Part shown: positions 24,543 through 34,498 of the stretch, piece by piece
How the letters are laid out: every line of letters starts with the position of its first letter
How positions within the stretch are numbered: position 1 is the first letter of the stretch
NCBI RefSeq assembly: GCF_017833415.1
Contig: NZ_JAFICC010000007.1
Location: 1 to 64,000, forward strand
Reading direction: 5' to 3'
DNA from: Flavobacterium sp. 1355
Lineage (GTDB): Bacteria > Bacteroidota > Bacteroidia > Flavobacteriales > Flavobacteriaceae
DNA: 64,000 nucleotides
Notes under the pieces: generated by a model
Seen by the model: the letters and a program-made list of their open reading frames with translations, nothing else
What the model was told of the DNA's origin: nothing
Database searches by the model: none
Translations under genes and position numbers: made by a program

Positions 24543-27314
24543 TTACATTACTAACAATTTATGAGAAGGTGCAAATCTGGTTAAACTAATACCCTCTACC
24601 GCAGCTGTATATTCATCTAACGTAGGAGTTCTACCCAAAATTGTAGACAAAACTACTACTGGCGTAGAAGAAAGCAATGATTCTCCTTTTTTACCTTCAG
24701 TATCTTCTACTACTCTTCCCTGGAAAAGACGTGTAGAAGTCGCCATTACAGTATCTCCTTTTGCCGCTTTTTCCTGGTTACCCATACAAAGATTACATCC
24801 CGGACGCTCTAGATACAACATTTTTTCGTATTCAGTACGTGCAGCACCTTTAGGCGCATTGTCGTCAAATTCAAAACCAGAATATTTTTGTAAAACTTCC
24901 CAGTCACCTTCTGCTTTAAGCTCATCTACAATGTTATAAGTTGGAGGTGCTACCACAAGCGGTGCCTTGAACTCAACTTTACCATGCAAATTTTCTATAT
25001 TTTTAAGCATTTGAGCAAGGATTTTCATATCTCCTTTGTGAACCATACAAGAACCGATAAATCCAAGATCTACTTTTTTCTCTCCTCCATAAAAAGACAA
25101 AGGTCGTATAGTATCATGCGTATATCTTTTAGAAACATCAGCGTTATTCACATCTGGATCTGCAATCATTGGCTCTATAATCTGATCAAGATCAACAACT
25201 ACTTCAGCATAATATTTAGCATTTGCATCTGGAGTTAAAGCTGGTTTTTCAGCTGATTTAATTTCCGAAATTCTCTTGTCTGCTTTATTAATCAATCCCT
25301 GAAGAACTTGTTTATGATTGTCCATTCCTTTGTCGATCATAATCTGAATTCTGCCTTTTGCAATCTCCAGTGATTCAATCAAAGTATCATCTTCAGAAAT
25401 ACAGATAGAAGCTTTTGCTTTCATTTCTGCAGTCCAGTCTGTAAATGTAAATGCCTGGTCTGCGGTAAGAGTCCCAAGATGAACTTCAATAATTCTACCC
25501 TGGAATACGTTTTCACCACCAAATTTCTTAAGCATTTGAGATTGTGTAGAATGAACTACATCACGGAAGTCCATATAATCTTTCATCTCTCCAATAAACG
25601 TCACCTTTACAGATTCCGGAATTGGCATTGAAGCTTCACCAGTAGCAAGTGCAAGAGCAACTGTTCCTGAGTCAGCACCAAAAGCAACACCTTTTGACAT
25701 TCTTGTATGAGAGTCACCACCAATGATGATCGCCCACTCATCGATTGTAATATCGTTAAGCACTTTATGAATTACGTCAGTCATTGAATGATAAACGCCT
25801 TTCGGGTCACGAGCTGTGATTAAACCGAAATCATTCATAAATTTCATCAATTTTGGAATATTTGCCTGCGCTTTTTTATCCCAAACCGAAGCTGTATGGC
25901 AACCAGATTGATAAGCACCATCCACAATTGGCGAAATTACTGTAGCAGCCATAGATTCTAATTCCTGAGCAGTCATAAGACCGGTAGTATCTTGTGAACC
26001 TACGATGTTAACTTCTACACGAACATCTGAGCCAGCATGTAGTACTTTACCCTGAGTGATACCAACAGCATTTCTGTTAAAGATTTTTTCTACTGCTGTA
26101 AGACCTTGTCCTTCGATAGAAATCTCTTTTGACGGAGCAAATACAAGAGGAGCTTCAATATCAAGAACTTTCGCTGCTAATGTTTGAAGTTTTTTACCAA
26201 ATACAATTGCATATGACCCTCCGGCTTTAATGAATTCCATTTTTTGAGGTGTGAATGCCTTTGAAATATCTATTAACTCTTTATCTCCATTATAAAGCTT
26301 CTTCGTTTTTGTATTTATTGTTAATACAGTTCCGGTAGCAACAGAATATGCTTCTTCCAAAATAGGTTCATTATTCTCATTACGAATAACATTTCCATCT
26401 GCATCAAGCTTTTTTACCCAGTTTTTAAGATCTAAACCAATTCCACCAGTAACATCAACAGTTGTTAGGAAAATTGGAGAAATACCATTTGTTCCTGCAA
26501 CAATTGGAGCAATATTAATAAATGGAACATACGGACTTGCTTGTTTACCTGTCCAAAGTGCCACGTTATTTACACCTGACATTCTTGACGAACCTACACC
26601 CATTGTACCTTTCTCTGCAATCAACATCACACTTGCATCAGGATACTGAGCCTGCAGCATCTTGATTTCGTCTTGTGCCTGCGGAGTTATCATACATTTC
26701 CCATGAAGTTCACGATCAGAACGAGAGTGAGCCTGGTTACCCGGAGATAATAAATCTGTAGAAATATCTCCTTCACCAGCGATATAAGTCACTACTTTAA
26801 TTTCTTCTGCTACTTCTGGCAATGAAGTAAAAAACTCTGCCTTTGCATAACTTTCAAGAATTTCTCTGGCAATTGGGTTTTCATTTTTAAATGCTTCTTT
26901 TAAACGATCCGTATCTGCCTCATAAAGGTAAACTTGTGTTTTTAGAACATTTGCAGCTTCTTTTGCAATAGCAGCATCATTACCAAGCGCCAGATCAAGT
27001 AACACCTCAATCGAAGGCCCACCTTTCATGTGTGATAGTAACTCAAAAGCAAAAGCAGGTGTTATTTCTTTTACTACGGATTCACCAAGAATGATTTCTT
27101 TTAGAAATTTAGCTTTCAGACCAGCTGCGCTCGTCGTTCCCGGTACAACATTATAAATAAAGAACTTAAGAGAATCTTCTCTGTATTCATTATTCAAATC
27201 TTTAATTTGTTCAATGATATCGCTTAATAATTCAGCACCATCAATTGGTTTCGGGTGAAGCCCTTGACCTTTTCTTTCTTCAATTTCTTGGATGTAATCC
27301 TTATAAATGTTCAT
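24543..27314 (-). CDS. acnB: Bifunctional aconitate hydratase 2 / 2-methylisocitrate dehydratase
   Basis: An AcnB-type aconitase of 923 aa with the characteristic N-terminal HEAT-like helical domain (about 1-160) and swivelling domain placed before the catalytic domains, the reverse of AcnA order. Iron-sulfur ligands are recognisable in GYQSGCHTASVWDKK-like, LGFIGSCMVHKGDMK and RPGCNLCMGNQ. In other bacteria AcnB acts in the TCA cycle and can also handle 2-methyl-cis-aconitate from propionate. A -7 box TAAATTTG lies at 27352-27359. Two complete aconitases in a row suggest redundancy or different iron or oxidative-stress roles. Confidence 0.97.
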   Translation of the reverse strand: MNIYKDYIQEIEERKGQGLHPKPIDGAELLSDIIEQIKDLNNEYREDSLKFFIYNVVPGTTSAAGLKAKFLKEIILGESVVKEITPAFAFELLSHMKGGPSIEVLLDLALGNDAAIAKEAANVLKTQVYLYEADTDRLKEAFKNENPIAREILESYAKAEFFTSLPEVAEEIKVVTYIAGEGDISTDLLSPGNQAHSRSDRELHGKCMITPQAQDEIKMLQAQYPDASVMLIAEKGTMGVGSSRMSGVNNVALWTGKQASPYVPFINIAPIVAGTNGISPIFLTTVDVTGGIGLDLKNWVKKLDADGNVIRNENNEPILEEAYSVATGTVLTINTKTKKLYNGDKELIDISKAFTPQKMEFIKAGGSYAIVFGKKLQTLAAKVLDIEAPLVFAPSKEISIEGQGLTAVEKIFNRNAVGITQGKVLHAGSDVRVEVNIVGSQDTTGLMTAQELESMAATVISPIVDGAYQSGCHTASVWDKKAQANIPKLMKFMNDFGLITARDPKGVYHSMTDVIHKVLNDITIDEWAIIIGGDSHTRMSKGVAFGADSGTVALALATGEASMPIPESVKVTFIGEMKDYMDFRDVVHSTQSQMLKKFGGENVFQGRIIEVHLGTLTADQAFTFTDWTAEMKAKASICISEDDTLIESLEIAKGRIQIMIDKGMDNHKQVLQGLINKADKRISEIKSAEKPALTPDANAKYYAEVVVDLDQIIEPMIADPDVNNADVSKRYTHDTIRPLSFYGGEKKVDLGFIGSCMVHKGDMKILAQMLKNIENLHGKVEFKAPLVVAPPTYNIVDELKAEGDWEVLQKYSGFEFDDNAPKGAARTEYEKMLYLERPGCNLCMGNQEKAAKGDTVMATSTRLFQGRVVEDTEGKKGESLLSSTPVVVLSTILGRTPTLDEYTAAVEGISLTRFAPSHKLLVM

Positions 27315-27351
27315 AGTAGAGGTATTTCTAGGTATTTTATTTTTTTGTTCG

Positions 27352-27359
27352 CAAATTTA
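27352..27359 (-). promoter_or_regulatory. acnB: -7 box for acnB
   Basis: TAAATTTG on the minus strand, 37 nt upstream of the acnB ATG, fits TANNTTTG. No -33 TTG at normal spacing. Between this box and 27684 the 325 bases are AT-rich and hold no gene. Confidence 0.5.
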
Positions 27360-27684
27360 ATAATTAATGCCGAGAACTAAAAAAAATATAATGGATGCCG
27401 TCTTTTCAAAAATTATTATTATTAAAAAACGATTTTGAATGTATTTTTTTGCCAAAATATCAATTTTAAATTAAATAAATGAATTATTGGTATTTTAAAA
27501 TCTTTTCTTTAACAAAGTCGGAATTAAATGTTGCAAACTAAGCAGGATTTTACCTATGTTTTAACGAAGAATAGTTCTAAATTAAGATTTACAACGTTAT
27601 AGTTGAAGTTTGTTGACATAAAATCCTGTTTTTAATAATTCCTTTTTTATTTTAAAATATTGACTAAAAAAATACCTTAAAAAA

Positions 27685-27713
27685 TTGGTAATTCAATTTT
27701 TATTTTAACTTTG
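27685..27713 (+). promoter_or_regulatory. Promoter of the XrtN cargo-exosortase operon
   Basis: TTG (27685-27687), an 18-nt spacer and TAACTTTG (27706-27713) match the flavobacterial consensus well. The ATG of the cargo gene follows 31 nt later. Confidence 0.75.
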
Positions 27714-27744
27714 TATTTCAAAGTTCTTTTAAAAACACAATACT

Positions 27745-30228
27745 ATGAATTACAAATTACAAAATGCAAATACTTATTTTGAACAAACAGGAGTTGTTAT
27801 CAGTACAATAGTTAGTATTATTACTATGCTTATTCTTGTCATTGTATTAGCAAATGAAGCTGCTGCTCCATTAGCAACATTATCTTTAATAATTGAATTC
27901 ATATTTGGTACTGTATTATCTTTTCTTATCCTCAGAAAAAGACAAAAATACATTCATCTGCTTCCTTTCCTTTTACTAAACTGGCTGATAGGCTGTTTCT
28001 GTCTTAATACTTCTATTTCTATTTTTGAAGATTTACCTGTTTGGATTTATATGGCAACCTTGCTTTTTTGCATCACAAATTTTTTTATCTATAAAGAATT
28101 AAAAGAAAACTATATTACCCTTGCGTTATTTTTTGTAAATGGAGTTTCTTATACGGTTATATTATATTACACCATATATCTTTTACCCATTATTCCATTT
28201 TCAATTCTCGCAATTATACTTCTAGGGATAGGATTCTACGGATTAGTACCACTAGTTATTTCAATTATTCATTTACTAAGCATCACTAAATCTTTTCGGG
28301 AAAACAAAAAGTATTTCAATTCATTTGCTTTCGGATTTCTAATAGTTATCATTAGTTTAGCCGCTTTTATAATACGACTGAATATTGAGAGTGAAAAAAT
28401 AATTAAAAGCGAAATAATTACTTCTTTCGACTATAATGATGACTTACCTAATTATATAAAAATTTCTCAAAATCTGGAGCCTAATTTTTTTAATGAAATT
28501 TTATTAAAAAAAGATATTGTTTATAAAGGCCCTGAAAATTTTTTCAGTTTTAGAGATTTAAATTCATTTGGTAGCGAACAATTTAATCAAACAAAAATCC
28601 ACAACCCGTTTATAACGATAGCTTACTTATTTTGTAAAGATCTTAATTTAACTAACGATGATCGAATAAATATTTTGAAATCAAATTTTAACACACGTCT
28701 GGAAACCGAAGAACAATTATGGAGTGGTGAAGATTTGTTTACCAAAAACATTAAGGAAGATGTAAAATTATATCCTGAATCAAGATTAGCTTATACAGAA
28801 ATTACCATGAATATTGCCTGCGAAAAAGACACCTGGCAAGACAGGGAAGCTATTTATTCTTTTCAGTTACCAGAAGGATCTGTCGCTACATCACTTTCAT
28901 TATGGGTAAATGGCATTGAGCGAAAAGGAGTTTTAACAACAAAAGAAAAAGCACAATTTGCTTACAAACAAATTGTTGGAGTTGAAAACCGTGACCCTTC
29001 ATTACTGCAATGGAAAGAAGGAAATAAAGTTGTCGTAAGGGTTTTTCCTGTCAATTATGAAACACCACGCACCTTTAAATGTGGTTTCACAACACCGCTA
29101 AAAGTTGAAGACAATGAAATGAAATATCAAAGCATTTCTATAAAAGGCCCTAATATTTCAAATGCTGCAACTGTTTCAAGGATTCAGTTAACAGGCAATG
29201 CCAAAGTCCAAACCAGTAAAGATTTTGATTTAAAAAATAACGCTTACATTAACGAATCAACTGGACTTGACAGCTGGGAGGCAGTTATAGCTTTAAATAA
29301 AACACTGCATGAGAATTCTTTTGTCTGGAAGGATAAAATATATGAGGTAAAAGACATTCAAAAAACAAATGTACCGTTTAAAGCTTCTGAAATTATTTTA
29401 GACCTTAACAGTAACTGGACAATTTCAGAAATTAAATCTTTTTTAGACTTAAGAGGAAAACAATTTTATGTTTATAGGGACAAAGAAAAAAAGGAAATCA
29501 ATAAAGAAAATTACAAAGATCTTCAATATGAATTTAAAAATTTACACTATTCCTTATTGCCACTTTATAAAATTACAAAAAACAGTTTAATCATTACTAA
29601 ATGCGGAACATTCTCCGCCAATTTTGAAGAACTTGAAGAATCTGATTACCTAAAGAAAATACGAGCCAAAACTAAGACGCAAAATTTAAAAGTTATAAAT
29701 ATCTCCGCAGAAATTAATCCTTTCTGGCAAACTGTAAAAGAACAAAAATATGTGGAGTATTACCAGACAACTTTAAGCAATAGTTTAAAAATGGTAAAAG
29801 AAAATCATTTTATAACTTTTAAAACAGCCGAAAATCTAGTCAATATCGAATCGGCACAAATTTCTATTCAGGAAAATTCGAAAGACAATATTTCTAAAAG
29901 TACTGGCTCAAATCATATTTACAGAATGTATGCTTTTGGAAAAGTACTTGAAGAACAGGTTAAAATTCAAGAAGATACTTTAGCCGCTAACAAATATGTA
30001 ACGCTTGCCAAAGATGCCAATATCGTTACGCCTATTTCCTCTTTAATTGTTCTTGAAACTGACGAGGATTACAAAAAAAATGGAATTGAAAAAAATGTAG
30101 ACACTTTAGCAAATGCCTCTATAAATAATGATGGTGCTGTTCCTGAACCGCATGAATGGGCATTAATTTTTATTGCATACACTATATTCTTTTATTACAG
30201 AAAAAGTAAAAAACAGATAAGTCAATGA
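27745..30228 (+). CDS. XrtN-system VIT-domain protein (exosortase N substrate)
   Basis: A large membrane-anchored protein of 827 aa, the likely only substrate of the exosortase encoded next. The N-terminal third has about eight membrane helices (to about residue 215). A VIT (vault/inter-alpha-trypsin) domain spans about 345-465 (YTEITMNIACEKDTWQDRE; AQFAYKQIVGVENRDPSLLQW). The C terminus from residue 800 is a sorting signal: PEP motif, a hydrophobic helix (WALIFIAYTIFFYY) and a basic tail (RKSKKQ). The stop codon overlaps the xrtN start (ATGA), implying coupled translation. Biological role unknown. Recognition is by the tripartite tail plus gene pairing. Confidence 0.9.
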   Translation: MNYKLQNANTYFEQTGVVISTIVSIITMLILVIVLANEAAAPLATLSLIIEFIFGTVLSFLILRKRQKYIHLLPFLLLNWLIGCFCLNTSISIFEDLPVWIYMATLLFCITNFFIYKELKENYITLALFFVNGVSYTVILYYTIYLLPIIPFSILAIILLGIGFYGLVPLVISIIHLLSITKSFRENKKYFNSFAFGFLIVIISLAAFIIRLNIESEKIIKSEIITSFDYNDDLPNYIKISQNLEPNFFNEILLKKDIVYKGPENFFSFRDLNSFGSEQFNQTKIHNPFITIAYLFCKDLNLTNDDRINILKSNFNTRLETEEQLWSGEDLFTKNIKEDVKLYPESRLAYTEITMNIACEKDTWQDREAIYSFQLPEGSVATSLSLWVNGIERKGVLTTKEKAQFAYKQIVGVENRDPSLLQWKEGNKVVVRVFPVNYETPRTFKCGFTTPLKVEDNEMKYQSISIKGPNISNAATVSRIQLTGNAKVQTSKDFDLKNNAYINESTGLDSWEAVIALNKTLHENSFVWKDKIYEVKDIQKTNVPFKASEIILDLNSNWTISEIKSFLDLRGKQFYVYRDKEKKEINKENYKDLQYEFKNLHYSLLPLYKITKNSLIITKCGTFSANFEELEESDYLKKIRAKTKTQNLKVINISAEINPFWQTVKEQKYVEYYQTTLSNSLKMVKENHFITFKTAENLVNIESAQISIQENSKDNISKSTGSNHIYRMYAFGKVLEEQVKIQEDTLAANKYVTLAKDANIVTPISSLIVLETDEDYKKNGIEKNVDTLANASINNDGAVPEPHEWALIFIAYTIFFYYRKSKKQISQ

Positions 30229-31457
30229 AACGTTTTATAGTACAGCATAAGAAAAATCTATTTATCGCAATCACTATCTTATTATTATTGTTCAATTACA
30301 GCATTCTTATAAATGGCTTTGACACTAATTTTTTTGGGATTTTATTCTCAATCGCATTATTTACTATTGGAGGCAGAAAAACTAATTTTAATTTAAACTA
30401 TCCACTATTTGGACTAATTTTCATACTAGAGTTTATAAGTTTTCGCCTGCATACAAAATCACTGCATTTCTTGGCTTTGGCTGTATTTACGTGTTTGGTA
30501 TACTATAATTTTATCGGAAAATTTTCATTTATTGCTTTTTTTTGCATCATACTTTTTTCATCACTTTTTAATACCTTTTTTAATTATTTAACTACTGAGA
30601 TAAAACAAACATTGTGTTATACCAGTTATTTAGCTTTAAAATTTTTTATTACGATAGATAAAATCGAAGGCGTAAATTTCTACATCAATAATTCAAAAAT
30701 CACGGTAGATACAGCATGTATGGGACTTTCGCTGTTTAAAACAGGATTACTCAGCGGTGCATTTTTATTGACTTTAGAAGAAAGAAGACAGCAGGCTTAT
30801 TTTAACATTAAGCAAATTATTCTTTTTTGTTTTATTATAATTGTGCTCAATATTGTCTCTAATTTTTTCAGAATCATAACTTTAATATTATTCAACTGTA
30901 CAGAAGAAAACATATTGCATCACAGTATCGGAATCCTTTGTTTTGTTTTTTACCAGATTATTCCGATGTTGCTTTTAATTCGCTTTTTTAAGCCTGAAAA
31001 AAAAGAACTTGTTTACAAAAACAGTTATGCCTCACTATTTCCAGCTTTAATAGCTGTAGGATTATTATTTGTAACTAGTTTAAAAATCAAAACAGATCAA
31101 AACTATGATATCTTAAAAAATTTGAATCCTAAATATCCTATTGAGCAAGGAAACTGGGTTGACGAAGAAGTTTTTAAAATCTCCACTCCTAAAAAACTTA
31201 TTTATATTAAAACGCCTATCCACAAGCCCCTAATTTGCTGGACTGGAGACGGCTACACTATAACCGAATCAAAACAAATAAAAACAAATAACGAAAAAAT
31301 ATGGCAGGTTAAAATGGAGAAAAACAACATTCATTATCTTTCTTTTTGGTGGTACGAATGCGATAACAAAAAATACACTTCTCTGACAGATGTGTTGTTA
31401 ATAAAATTGTTTTATAACAAATCGGTTCGTTTAATTAATGAAACGATCAGGATATAG
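30225..31457 (+). CDS. xrtN: Exosortase N
   Basis: A membrane transpeptidase-like enzyme that processes PEP-type sorting signals, 410 aa. About eight membrane helices carry the exosortase catalytic residues: C165 in VDTACMGLSL, R216 in SNFFRIITL and H232/H233 in ILHHSIGI. A soluble C-terminal part (about 270-410) follows the last helix. It overlaps the upstream cargo gene by four bases and is closed by the terminator at 31463. It should cut the cargo at its PEP motif in the inner membrane; further attachment is not predictable. Confidence 0.92.
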   Translation: MKRFIVQHKKNLFIAITILLLLFNYSILINGFDTNFFGILFSIALFTIGGRKTNFNLNYPLFGLIFILEFISFRLHTKSLHFLALAVFTCLVYYNFIGKFSFIAFFCIILFSSLFNTFFNYLTTEIKQTLCYTSYLALKFFITIDKIEGVNFYINNSKITVDTACMGLSLFKTGLLSGAFLLTLEERRQQAYFNIKQIILFCFIIIVLNIVSNFFRIITLILFNCTEENILHHSIGILCFVFYQIIPMLLLIRFFKPEKKELVYKNSYASLFPALIAVGLLFVTSLKIKTDQNYDILKNLNPKYPIEQGNWVDEEVFKISTPKKLIYIKTPIHKPLICWTGDGYTITESKQIKTNNEKIWQVKMEKNNIHYLSFWWYECDNKKYTSLTDVLLIKLFYNKSVRLINETIRI

Positions 31458-31462
31458 AAATA

Positions 31463-31501
31463 AAAAAGCCGGAAAGATTTTAAAAATCTTTCCGGCTTTA
31501 C
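31463..31501. terminator. Bidirectional terminator between xrtN and moxR
   Basis: AAAGCCGGAAAGATTTT / AAAATCTTTCCGGCTTT is a perfect long hairpin with flanking A- and T-runs, serving both convergent genes. Confidence 0.93.
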
Positions 31502-31514
31502 AACTTAATATATT

Positions 31515-32468
31515 TTACATCAGCTTCTGAATAATTTTTTCTTCAGTAATTCCATCAGCATCAGCTTTGTAATTCTTGATAATTCTGTGTCTCAAAATTC
31601 CGGTTGCGACAGCCTTTACATCTTCTATATCCGGAGAAAATTTACCGTTAAAAGCTGCATGCGCTTTTGCTGCCAAAATTAAATTCTGTGAAGCTCTTGG
31701 TCCTGCTCCCCAATCTAAATAATTTTTCACAAAATCATTTGTCAAGGCATTATCCGGCCTTGTTTTACTAACTAGTGTTACAGCATATTCAATAACGTTG
31801 TCAGCTACAGGAATTCTACGGATTAAATGTTGAAAATCAATAATTTCCTGTGCAGAAAATAACGGATTAATATTTGTCTTAACATCAGATGTGGTACGTT
31901 TTACAACTTGCACTTCTTCTTCAAAACTAGGGTACTCTAATTTTATGGCAAACATAAAACGGTCTAGTTGCGCCTCCGGCAATGGATAAGTTCCTTCTTG
32001 TTCGATTGGATTTTGGGTTGCCAGAACAAAATAAGGTAAATCTAATTTATGGTTTTCACCTGCAATGGTCACAGAGCGTTCCTGCATAGCTTCAAGCAAA
32101 GCGGCCTGAGTTTTTGGTGGCGTTCTGTTAATCTCATCTGCCAAAATTATATTAGAAAAAACAGGTCCTTTTATAAACTTAAATTTTCTGTTTTCATCTA
32201 ATATTTCACTTCCTAAAATATCAGAAGGCATTAAATCAGGGGTAAACTGAATTCTTTTAAAATCCAGCCCCAGTGCCTGCGACAAGGTATTAATCAATAA
32301 AGTTTTTGCTAATCCTGGCACACCTATTAATAGTGCATGTCCGCCAGAGAAAATACAGATCAGGATTTGATCAACAACTTCATCCTGACCTACAATAATT
32401 TTTGCTATTTCGATTTTTAATTCATTTCTTTTTTGAACTAAATTATGAATTGCCGTTACGTCAGACAT
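31515..32468 (-). CDS. MoxR-family AAA+ ATPase
   Basis: A chaperone-like AAA+ ATPase, 317 aa. Walker A GVPGLAKT (near residue 49), Walker B ILADEINRTPPKTQAALLEAM, and sensor 1 VLATQNPIEQEGTYPLPEAQLDRFMF are classic MoxR motifs. MoxR proteins usually act with DUF58 and VWA-domain proteins encoded beside them, but none is present here; the upstream neighbour is a periplasmic isomerase. The partner therefore lies elsewhere or the gene works alone. It begins 77 nt after the isomerase stop, across a hairpin. Confidence 0.95.
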   Translation of the reverse strand: MSDVTAIHNLVQKRNELKIEIAKIIVGQDEVVDQILICIFSGGHALLIGVPGLAKTLLINTLSQALGLDFKRIQFTPDLMPSDILGSEILDENRKFKFIKGPVFSNIILADEINRTPPKTQAALLEAMQERSVTIAGENHKLDLPYFVLATQNPIEQEGTYPLPEAQLDRFMFAIKLEYPSFEEEVQVVKRTTSDVKTNINPLFSAQEIIDFQHLIRRIPVADNVIEYAVTLVSKTRPDNALTNDFVKNYLDWGAGPRASQNLILAAKAHAAFNGKFSPDIEDVKAVATGILRHRIIKNYKADADGITEEKIIQKLM

Positions 32469-32486
32469 TTAAATATATTTTAAAAT

Positions 32487-32530
32487 TAAAAAGAGTTAGG
32501 TCTATGAAATCATAAAACTAACTCTTTTTA
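32487..32530 (-). terminator. Hairpin between the isomerase and moxR genes
   Basis: AAAAAGAGTTAG / CTAACTCTTTTT arms around an 18-base loop, with a T-run on the minus strand, 15 nt after the isomerase stop codon. It likely terminates or attenuates read-through into moxR. Confidence 0.7.
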
Positions 32531-32545
32531 TTTATTTAATAAAAA

Positions 32546-33976
32546 TTATTTTTTCAACCAGTTATTAGTAAAGGCACAATCTCTATATTCTCCTATAACT
32601 TTAATATAAGTGTCTTTAATTTTCGTATCAAACCATTTTGCTATAGCGTTGATTTGTTTTTCTTTTAATGCTAATTCCTTAATTTTAGTATAATCCTTAC
32701 CATAATCAGCTGTATGAGATTCAATTCTGTTGGTTACAGTAATTAATTTATATGTCTTCTTACCTTTTTCGTCTGTATTCAAAAGTGGTTGAGAAATTTC
32801 ATTATCTTTTAAATTTGAAACCTGACTATATAAGGTAGGATCCATTTTTGTTAATTCAAAACGAGTATCCTGAGTATTTGGATTTACTAAAGTTCCTCCG
32901 TTTGTTCTCGTTTCTTTTTCATCAGATTCTGTTCTTGCAGCCTCTGCAAATGTGATTTCTTTGTTTATTATCTTATTTCTGATATTCGTAATTCTTTCTT
33001 TAGCATCTTTCAAAGCGGTTTCAGATACTACAGGAGCAATTAAAATGTGTCTTAATTCTACTTCCTGTCCTTTTATCTTATCCACCATAATAATATGGAA
33101 ACCAAAATTAGTTTCAAACGGCTCAGAAATTTCACCTTCCTGCAAACTAAACGCTACATCTTTGAATTCTTTTACAAAAGGCGTTTTTCTGGTCATTTTA
33201 TAATAACCTCCATTTGGAGAAGATCCCGGGTCCTGAGAATACAATACTGCTTTTGTTGCAAAACTTGAACCTTCAAGAACATCTTTTCTTATAGCACTTA
33301 ATCTATCTTTTACTTTTTGTTTATCTTCTGCAGAAACTTTTGGCTCAACAACAATTTGTGCAACTTCCATTTCGGCTCCAAAAGTCGGCAATTCTTCTTT
33401 TGGTATTTTTTTGAAGAAATTACGAACCTCTTCTGGTGTAATTTCTACAGCATCCACAATTTTCTTTTGCATTTCTGATGCTAATTTTTGCTCTTTTAAG
33501 ATATCTGCGAAATAAGTTTTAAACTCTTCTACAGAGTTTTTCTTATAATATGCTACTACTTTATTAATGTCTCCAACCTGTTGCGTCATATAATTCAAAC
33601 GCTCTTCCATCATGCTTCTAACTTCGGCGTCACTTACAATGATACTATCCTGAATCGCCTGGTGTGCATACAATTTATCTTCTAAAAGCTTACCCAGCAT
33701 TTGGCATCTTGAAATATCTTTTACAGAACCACCTTGTGCAGTTATTTCTAAAAATCCTTTATCAATGTCTGAATCTAAAACAATATAATCTCCAACTGTA
33801 GCAATAATACCATCAATTTTTTGCCTTTGCCCTGATGGTGCTTCAACTGGTTTTTCAGCTACAACATCCGGAATTATTTCTTGGGCAGAAATAAGAGAGT
33901 TGAAAAAAAGTAAAAAACACATTGTTAACCCTAATCTGTAATCAATTGTTTTTAGCTGTAATTTTTTTAATAACAT
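32546..33976 (-). CDS. SurA-like periplasmic peptidyl-prolyl isomerase (PpiC type)
   Basis: A periplasmic chaperone/isomerase for outer-membrane proteins, 476 aa. The signal region ends LISAQ (about residue 32); a SurA N-terminal helical domain (DGIIATVGDYIVLDSDIDKG; Cys at about 88) follows, then two parvulin domains: about 190-290 (QDPGSSPNGGYYKMTRKTPF; EPFETNFGFHIIMVDKIKG) and about 295-410. The N terminus MLLKKLQLKTIDYRLGLT before the hydrophobic stretch is long for a signal peptide, so M19 is an alternative start. Bacteroidota often carry several such genes in a row; only one is here. Confidence 0.92.
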   Translation of the reverse strand: MLLKKLQLKTIDYRLGLTMCFLLFFNSLISAQEIIPDVVAEKPVEAPSGQRQKIDGIIATVGDYIVLDSDIDKGFLEITAQGGSVKDISRCQMLGKLLEDKLYAHQAIQDSIIVSDAEVRSMMEERLNYMTQQVGDINKVVAYYKKNSVEEFKTYFADILKEQKLASEMQKKIVDAVEITPEEVRNFFKKIPKEELPTFGAEMEVAQIVVEPKVSAEDKQKVKDRLSAIRKDVLEGSSFATKAVLYSQDPGSSPNGGYYKMTRKTPFVKEFKDVAFSLQEGEISEPFETNFGFHIIMVDKIKGQEVELRHILIAPVVSETALKDAKERITNIRNKIINKEITFAEAARTESDEKETRTNGGTLVNPNTQDTRFELTKMDPTLYSQVSNLKDNEISQPLLNTDEKGKKTYKLITVTNRIESHTADYGKDYTKIKELALKEKQINAIAKWFDTKIKDTYIKVIGEYRDCAFTNNWLKK

Positions 33977-34498
33977 TATTTTAAATTTAATTTGAATGTA
34001 AAAATCTTGCTTTAGAATTCTTTAAAAACCAAACACTACTCTAATCTCTGTATTCATTTTTTATGAATCCTAAAAATAACACTTGGTTTCTTTTTACTTA
34101 TAACTCACAAAAATAACAATTCAATTACATAATACAACTATCGACTATACTATTAACAAAAAATTATATGATAGTTTTTAAATACAACAAAGTAAAGTTT
34201 TGTTCCAGTTTAAAAAAACATTCAGAACCTCTAAAAGAATATCATAAAATGTATCATTCAACTTCTTACTAAAAAGAATCTAAAACTCTATCAATCATAT
34301 AAATAAAAAAAACTTTTCAACACTACAACGTTTTCGTTAGATAAATATTTTCTTATAAATAAGATATGTTTAAAATTTATATACTTTAGTTGAGTAATTT
34401 TTATTTTTTAAGATATTAAAATTAAGAATATATCTGTTCTAATATCGATTTATTGATTATTACAACTTTACTTATCTAACCTTAACCAAGTCTTTATT
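33977..34498. other. AT-rich intergenic region before the amylase gene
   Basis: 522 bases between divergent genes with no credible reading frame, RNA gene or long repeat. The DNA is very AT-rich. I could not find a full TTG/TANNTTTG promoter on either strand; a regulated amylase promoter may use other signals. Confidence 0.5.
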
